Assembly (NCBI GenBank): GCA_902464375.1
Contig: CABQIM010000013.1
Coordinates: forward strand, 1 to 26,053
DNA: 26,053 nt
Origin: an uncultured bacterium
Lineage (GTDB): Bacteria > Cyanobacteriota > Vampirovibrionia > Gastranaerophilales > Gastranaerophilaceae
Reading direction: 5' to 3'
The notes beneath the pieces are model-generated. The model saw only the letters and a list, made by a program, of their open reading frames with translations, did not search any database and was not told the DNA's origin. Position 1 is the stretch's first letter. Every line of letters starts with the position of its first letter. Positions 22,494 through 26,053 of this stretch are shown one piece after another. A program made the translations under genes and the position numbers.

Positions 22494-23066
22494 CTAATTC
22501 TGTTTCACAAGCAAACTATTATAAATATCAATTGTTGCAGTACAAATTCTTAGCTCTCTATCAACAAGGCTTTTTATTGTATTTTTATAGCATAATAATA
22601 ATGCGCAATCCAAACCACTTTCTAAAGCTTTTCTTATTGGCTCATAAATCTCACGAGGGCGTGTTCTTGTTTCAATTTTATCAGCAAGAAAAATTATTTT
22701 TTCAAAAGTTGTCATGTTAACTTTACCAATAGTATGCCAACGAATTGCAGACAAAATCTCTTCATCTTCAATTCCAAATTCTTGCTTAGCTATATAAGCT
22801 CCGACCGGTGCATGATGTGTTTTGGGGCTACACAATTCGCCTTCTTCAAGATGAATTTTTGTATTAATAATTTCCGTTGTTTTATCTTTAGCCAAGTGCT
22901 TTGCACAATCATGAATCAAGCCTGTAAAATATGCTCTTTCTTCATCACAACCGAATTTTCTAGCAAGCTCCCTTGCGCATTCCGCTGTTCCCAAGGAATG
23001 TTCATATCTTTCTTCTGACAAATTTGCTTTTAACCAATTATTAATATATTCATACGTACAAGTCAT
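22494..23066 (-). CDS. yqeK: HD-domain hydrolase, YqeK-like (Ap4A hydrolase family)
   Basis: 190 aa HD-domain protein. Metal-ligand residues visible are His23 in YEHSLG, His52-Asp53 in LIHDCAK, His84/His85 in THHAPVGA, His111 in RWHTIGK and Asp129 in FLADKIE. YqeK proteins hydrolyse diadenosine tetraphosphate symmetrically to ADP. Its start lies 17 bases inside nadD, the common nadD-yqeK pairing. The rsfS gene, which usually follows, is absent here. Confidence 0.9.
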   Translation of the reverse strand: MTCTYEYINNWLKANLSEERYEHSLGTAECARELARKFGCDEERAYFTGLIHDCAKHLAKDKTTEIINTKIHLEEGELCSPKTHHAPVGAYIAKQEFGIEDEEILSAIRWHTIGKVNMTTFEKIIFLADKIETRTRPREIYEPIRKALESGLDCALLLCYKNTIKSLVDRELRICTATIDIYNSLLVKQN

Positions 23067-23595
23067 TTTTATCTATATAATCCTTAACTTCTTTTATGTT
23101 ATCGTTCTTATTTTTTCTAATGTCAGTGGATGATACATCCAAAAATTCCATTGGCGCCATTTCATAATCCCAACCGGACTTGTCACTTAATTCTACTCCG
23201 CGCGGAAATACAATAAAGTGTACTAAATTCTTCAATTCATCAGCTTTGTACCAGCTGTTGATTTTTTCAAAAGCATCTGTTCCGATAAGGAAGTTTAATT
23301 TCTCTTTTATATTATATTGCTCTATAATTTTTTTTACTGTAATTAAGGAATAAGAATTAGTATCCCGCTTATATTCTATATCAGAAACTTCGAATTTGGA
23401 GTTTTTAGAAGTTGCAAGTTCAACCATTCTGTATCTGTGTTTCGCCAGATTTGCGCTAATCTCTTTGTGTGGCGGTATATATGCAGGGATAAATATGATT
23501 TTTTCGAAACCATAATGCTTCAATGCAAAATTTGCCATCCTAAGATGTGCTTCATGTATTGGATTGAATGTTCCTGGAAATATACAAATTGCCAT
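23050..23595 (-). CDS. nadD: Nicotinate-nucleotide adenylyltransferase
   Basis: 181 aa. Adenylates nicotinate mononucleotide to NaAD in NAD synthesis. The nucleotidylyltransferase signature PGTFNPIHEAH has His14 and His17 (usually GGTFDPIHxGH; here Gly is replaced by Pro at position 7 and Asp by Asn), followed by PPHK (41-44), GTDAF (105-109) and SSTDIR (155-160) for ATP binding. The ATG at 23595 has AAGAAAGG upstream. It overlaps yqeK, which implies translational coupling. Confidence 0.93.
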   Translation of the reverse strand: MAICIFPGTFNPIHEAHLRMANFALKHYGFEKIIFIPAYIPPHKEISANLAKHRYRMVELATSKNSKFEVSDIEYKRDTNSYSLITVKKIIEQYNIKEKLNFLIGTDAFEKINSWYKADELKNLVHFIVFPRGVELSDKSGWDYEMAPMEFLDVSSTDIRKNKNDNIKEVKDYIDKNDLYV

Positions 23596-23603
23596 GCAAA
23601 ACC

Positions 23604-23631
23604 TTTCTTGACATAATTTTACATCAAGAAA
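23604..23631. promoter_or_regulatory. 8-bp inverted repeat over the nadD promoter
   Basis: TTTCTTGA-N12-TCAAGAAA (23604-23611 and 23624-23631) is perfect and straddles a -10-like TAAAAT just before nadD. The right position for an operator controlling NAD synthesis, but the regulator is unknown. Confidence 0.45.
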
Positions 23632-23660
23632 AATTGTTTTGCACTAGAAATTACTTTTCA

Positions 23661-23707
23661 GATAAGACTTAACAAGGGAAGAAATCCTTGCAAATATATT
23701 TCTTATC
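23661..23707. other. Nested inverted repeat after udp
   Basis: GATAAGA (23661-23667) and TCTTATC (23701-23707) enclose CAAGG / CCTTG (23673-23677 and 23686-23690). It is just after the udp stop, so it may be an imperfect 3' hairpin or terminator. It lacks a clear T-run. Confidence 0.35.
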
Positions 23708-23713
23708 GTTCTT

Positions 23714-24478
23714 CTATGCTTCCGCAATCATAAGTTTAATCGCTTCAACTGCGGTCTTGATTGCACTTTCAGTATCGTGAGCAACAGGGTTTTCCAAACC
23801 TTGTTTTTCTCTTTCTTGATTAGCTACAACTAAGAATATTGAGCCGACTTTTACTCTCAAGAAACTTGCAACAGTGAACAAAGCTGCTGATTCCATTTCA
23901 GAAGCTAGACATCCCAGTCTTAACCAAGCATTCCACTTGTTCAAAAGTTCATAATTAACCGGCATAATATCAGGGCTGTGTTGACCATAAAAAGAGTCTT
24001 TACATTCTACAACACCAACGTGGTAAGGTTGGTTAAGTTTCTTAGCAGCATTTATCAATGATGTTACTATATCATAATTTGCAACTGCAGGGAATTCAAT
24101 AGGTGCGTACTCTTTAGAAGTTCCTTCCATTCTTATAGCGCCTGTTGCAATAACTAAATCGCCACTTTTAACATCTAAATCCATACCGCCGCAAGTACCG
24201 ACTCTGATAAACTTTTTGCCACCGACTTTAACCAATTCTTCCAACGCAATGGCTGCAGATGGGCCGCCAATACCTGTAGAAGTTACACTGACCTTAACTC
24301 CATTTAAGTAACCTGTGTAAGTGGTAAATTCTCTTCTATCTGCAACTAATTTTGCATCATCAAAATATTTTGCAATTTTTTCACATCTTTTTGGATCCCC
24401 AGGAAGAATAACGTATTCTCCGATATCTCCTTCTTTTAACCCAATGTGATATTGTGTTCCGTCTGTTGAATATTTCAT
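23714..24478 (-). CDS. udp: Uridine phosphorylase (NP-I family)
   Basis: 254 aa, the length of E. coli Udp. Splits uridine reversibly to uracil and ribose 1-phosphate. It shows the phosphate-binding GDPKR (27-31), REFTTY (49-54), STGIGGPSAAIALEEL (67-82), RVGT (92-95) and EMES (194-197) with the ribose-contacting Glu and Met. The APIEFPAVANYD stretch also matches Udp better than DeoD. A purine phosphorylase is the alternative. It is a single gene: a strong hairpin upstream (24528-24572) ends speE. AAAGGAG lies upstream of the ATG. Together with apt it makes nucleoside and base salvage the likely theme. Confidence 0.85.
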   Translation of the reverse strand: MKYSTDGTQYHIGLKEGDIGEYVILPGDPKRCEKIAKYFDDAKLVADRREFTTYTGYLNGVKVSVTSTGIGGPSAAIALEELVKVGGKKFIRVGTCGGMDLDVKSGDLVIATGAIRMEGTSKEYAPIEFPAVANYDIVTSLINAAKKLNQPYHVGVVECKDSFYGQHSPDIMPVNYELLNKWNAWLRLGCLASEMESAALFTVASFLRVKVGSIFLVVANQEREKQGLENPVAHDTESAIKTAVEAIKLMIAEA

Positions 24479-24527
24479 ATAAATCTCCTTTAGAAAAAAC
24501 TATTTTAGCAATAATGTTTGTAAGTGT

Positions 24528-24572
24528 CAATATGAAAAAAGCTCCAAAAAATTGGAGCTTTTTTTCATATTG
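24528..24572 (-). terminator. Very long perfect-type hairpin terminator of speE
   Basis: Arms of about 20 nt, from CAATATG through AAAAAAGCTCCAA to TTGGAGC and CATATTG, with one extra T in the right arm. It has A- and T-runs on both sides, so it can work in both directions; speE on the minus strand is the natural user. Confidence 0.85.
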
Positions 24573-24577
24573 TTTTT

Positions 24578-24594
24578 GTCAGGCATTGCCTGAC
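24578..24594. repeat. Palindrome GTCAGGCA-T-TGCCTGAC
   Basis: Perfect 8-bp arms and a 1-nt centre, 38 bases after the speE stop. It may be an interspersed repeat end; CGAGGGTA and TAGGTGTG, also seen near 17820-17850, lie just beside it (24614-24630). Confidence 0.5.
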
Positions 24595-24631
24595 CTACTA
24601 CTCTCAGATGGAACGAGGGTAAATAGGTGTG

Positions 24632-25468
24632 TTATAACAATTCTTTTAAATAGTTAGGCAAAGCAAATCTTGCGTTATGATATTCTTTATTATAGATTTT
24701 GCAAGTTTTAGTAATAGCTTCGCCTCTTCTTTCATCCCAATAAGAAAGTGGTTCAACGGATTCAGAACAGAATGCCCACGCCCAATATCCGCCAGGGTAA
24801 GTTGGAATATTAGAAGTGTATGTTGAACAAATTGGGAATACTTTTTTAAGAAGGTTATACATTTTTCTGATTTCTTCTTTATTAGTAAAAGGTGATTCAG
24901 ATTGAGCTGCCATAATACCACCTTTTTTCAAAGAGCGTTTTACGTTTGTATAAAATTCTTCTGTAAATAAGCCTTCCCCCGGTCCCATAGGATCAGTTGA
25001 GTCAATAAGTACGATATCAAACATATCTTCTTTATCTTTAATATATTCAATTGCATCTTGAACAAGAATTTCGCATTTAGGATTATCAAGTTCACAAGCA
25101 ATTGTTGGCAAATATTTTTTACAAGCATCTATTACCATACCATCAATTTCACAAAGAACAACTTTTTCTACAGTATCGTGTTTTAGAACTTCTCTAACTG
25201 TTCCGCCATCACCACCGCCAATAACAAGAACTGTTTTTGGTGCTTTGTGGTGCATCATAGGAATATGTGCAATCATTTCGTGATAATGATATTCATCACC
25301 TTCTGTTGTCATCATCAAATCATCCAATGTCAAAACACGTCCTAATGTTGAATCAGATTCGAAAACTTCTACTTTTTGAAAAGGTGATTGTTCACAGAAC
25401 AATGTATTTTTTCTTTTAATAGCGATACCATAACCGCCAGGTGTTATCTCTTGATAAAATTCTGTCAT
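24632..25468 (-). CDS. speE: Spermidine synthase (polyamine aminopropyltransferase)
   Basis: 278 aa. Transfers an aminopropyl group from decarboxylated S-adenosylmethionine to putrescine. Visible are the N-terminal beta domain with GRVLTLDDLMMTTEGDEYHYHEM (given here as GRVLTLDD and DEYHYHEM), the nucleotide-binding GGGDGGT (84-90), CEID (106-109), QDA (137-139), the catalytic Asp156 in IDSTDPMGPGEGLFT, and PGGYWAWAF. The ATG overlaps the hinT stop (ATGA), so the two are translationally coupled. No speD is in view. Confidence 0.95.
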   Translation of the reverse strand: MTEFYQEITPGGYGIAIKRKNTLFCEQSPFQKVEVFESDSTLGRVLTLDDLMMTTEGDEYHYHEMIAHIPMMHHKAPKTVLVIGGGDGGTVREVLKHDTVEKVVLCEIDGMVIDACKKYLPTIACELDNPKCEILVQDAIEYIKDKEDMFDIVLIDSTDPMGPGEGLFTEEFYTNVKRSLKKGGIMAAQSESPFTNKEEIRKMYNLLKKVFPICSTYTSNIPTYPGGYWAWAFCSESVEPLSYWDERRGEAITKTCKIYNKEYHNARFALPNYLKELL

Positions 25469-25785
25469 AGTTTTATACTCCCTGCTAATATATGTACGTG
25501 CAGGTGGAATACTTCCTGTCCTGCATCTTTTCCTGTGTTAATAACTGTTCTATAAGATTTTAAGCCGGCTTTTTTTGCTGCTTCTTTTACAGTCATCATT
25601 AATTTGCCCAATAAAACTTCGTCATCCAATTCATTCAATGATTCTACGTGCTTTCTTGGAACAACAAGTAAATGTGTATCCGCTTTTGGATTAATATCCT
25701 TGAATACAACTGCGTATTCATTTTCATAAACAAATTCTGTATTAAAATCACCGTTGATGATTTTGCAGAAAATACAATCTGACAT
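25465..25785 (-). CDS. hinT: HIT-family nucleotide hydrolase (HinT-like)
   Basis: 106 aa with the histidine-triad motif HLHVH (94-98) followed by ILAG, and the usual N-terminal CIFCKI (4-9) with two Cys that can bind zinc. The N-terminal DINPKADTHLLVVPRKH (30-46) is typical. HinT-type proteins hydrolyse AMP-lysine-type phosphoramidates. AGAAGGAG precedes the ATG, and an extended -10 (TGG-TAAAAT) lies about 30 nt upstream on the minus strand. It leads the operon with speE. Confidence 0.94.
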   Translation of the reverse strand: MSDCIFCKIINGDFNTEFVYENEYAVVFKDINPKADTHLLVVPRKHVESLNELDDEVLLGKLMMTVKEAAKKAGLKSYRTVINTGKDAGQEVFHLHVHILAGSIKL

Positions 25786-25875
25786 AGCATTCTCCTTCTA
25801 ATGTATACAATTTTACCAAAAAAGAAGGGGATTTTTATAAATAGAGAGGTAAATGTGAATTTATGTAAACTATTT

Positions 25876-26053
25876 TTAATCCAATCTTAATTCAGCATTT
25901 TCAGTATCTACTATTTCGCTTTCAGTTTCATAATATTCTTGCGAAAGTTGTGTATCTGTGATTTTTGCATCTACAAGTTTTTTCAAAACCTCAATATAAT
26001 CAAGGCATTTTTTACCTTTAATACCAACAGTTTCCATCTGAATTTCACCATTT
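25876..26053 (-). CDS. DUF2997-like protein, 3' end only
   Basis: The 5' part runs off the window edge; 58 residues are visible, from NGEIQMETVGIKGKKC to ELRLD. The pattern dG-x-V/I-x-G-x-x-G-x-x-C followed by a helix and EYY resembles DUF2997, a small cyanobacterial/plastid-lineage protein usually next to a DUF1257/Ycf35 gene. Only the C-terminal part and an acidic tail are visible, so this is tentative. The stop TAA is at 25878-25876. Confidence 0.6.
   Translation of the reverse strand, partial: NGEIQMETVGIKGKKCLDYIEVLKKLVDAKITDTQLSQEYYETESEIVDTENAELRLD

Overview
The window is AT-rich DNA from a Gram-negative, host- or gut-type bacterium. The most likely source is the non-photosynthetic cyanobacterial sister lineage (Melainabacteria/Vampirovibrionia, Gastranaerophilales). 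I infer this from the low GC, the LPS-export genes (LptB plus an LptF/G-type permease), a protein resembling cyanobacterial DUF2997 at the right edge, and many lineage-type hypothetical proteins. No rRNA, tRNA, CRISPR array, transposase or phage gene was seen.

Layout. 1-4650: three hypothetical proteins (137, 651 and 308 aa) around aroE. 4821-7489: an operon of lptB, an LptF/G-type permease and a secreted phosphodiester glycosidase. 7510-9179: a LipM-like lipoyl/octanoyl transferase translationally coupled to a dGTPase, on the minus strand. 9275-11351: an MgtC-type membrane protein overlapping a TPR protein. 11355-12137: an orphan oligopeptide-type ABC ATPase. 12199-14708: an AI-2E-family permease overlapping a radical SAM protein. 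14813-18426: two related coiled-coil proteins and a 95-aa protein, interleaved with a HEAT-like protein and rnhA, followed by a repeat-rich non-coding stretch (17470-18138). 18599-20585: a processive GT2 glycosyltransferase and apt. 20655-22264: a hypothetical protein and a secreted protein. 22494-25785: yqeK/nadD, udp, and speE/hinT. 25876-26053: the 3' end of a DUF2997-like gene.

Most of the recognisable genes are housekeeping: shikimate pathway, LPS export, lipoylation, nucleotide salvage and pool control, NAD synthesis, and polyamines. Interleaved with them is a set of lineage-type hypothetical genes with their own regulatory grammar.

The most notable observation is a gap-free 22-nt motif, AAATACTTT-N9-TAAG. 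It lies 21-38 nt upstream of the start codons of four otherwise unrelated hypothetical genes (137, 308, 143 and 95 aa) and nowhere else that I noticed. It looks like the promoter or operator of a dispersed regulon. A heptamer related to the motif's 3' half (TGTAAGA) recurs around the same genes. The second is a GC-rich island at 22371-22467 that folds on the minus strand into a four-helix junction. Its G-U wobbles become C-A mismatches on the other strand, which points to a minus-strand structured RNA. Other items are perfect inverted repeats over promoters (2554-2581, 16075-16111, 23604-23631), a three-copy tandem repeat (17851-18122) next to a palindromic interspersed element, and two candidate leaderless promoters with the same geometry.
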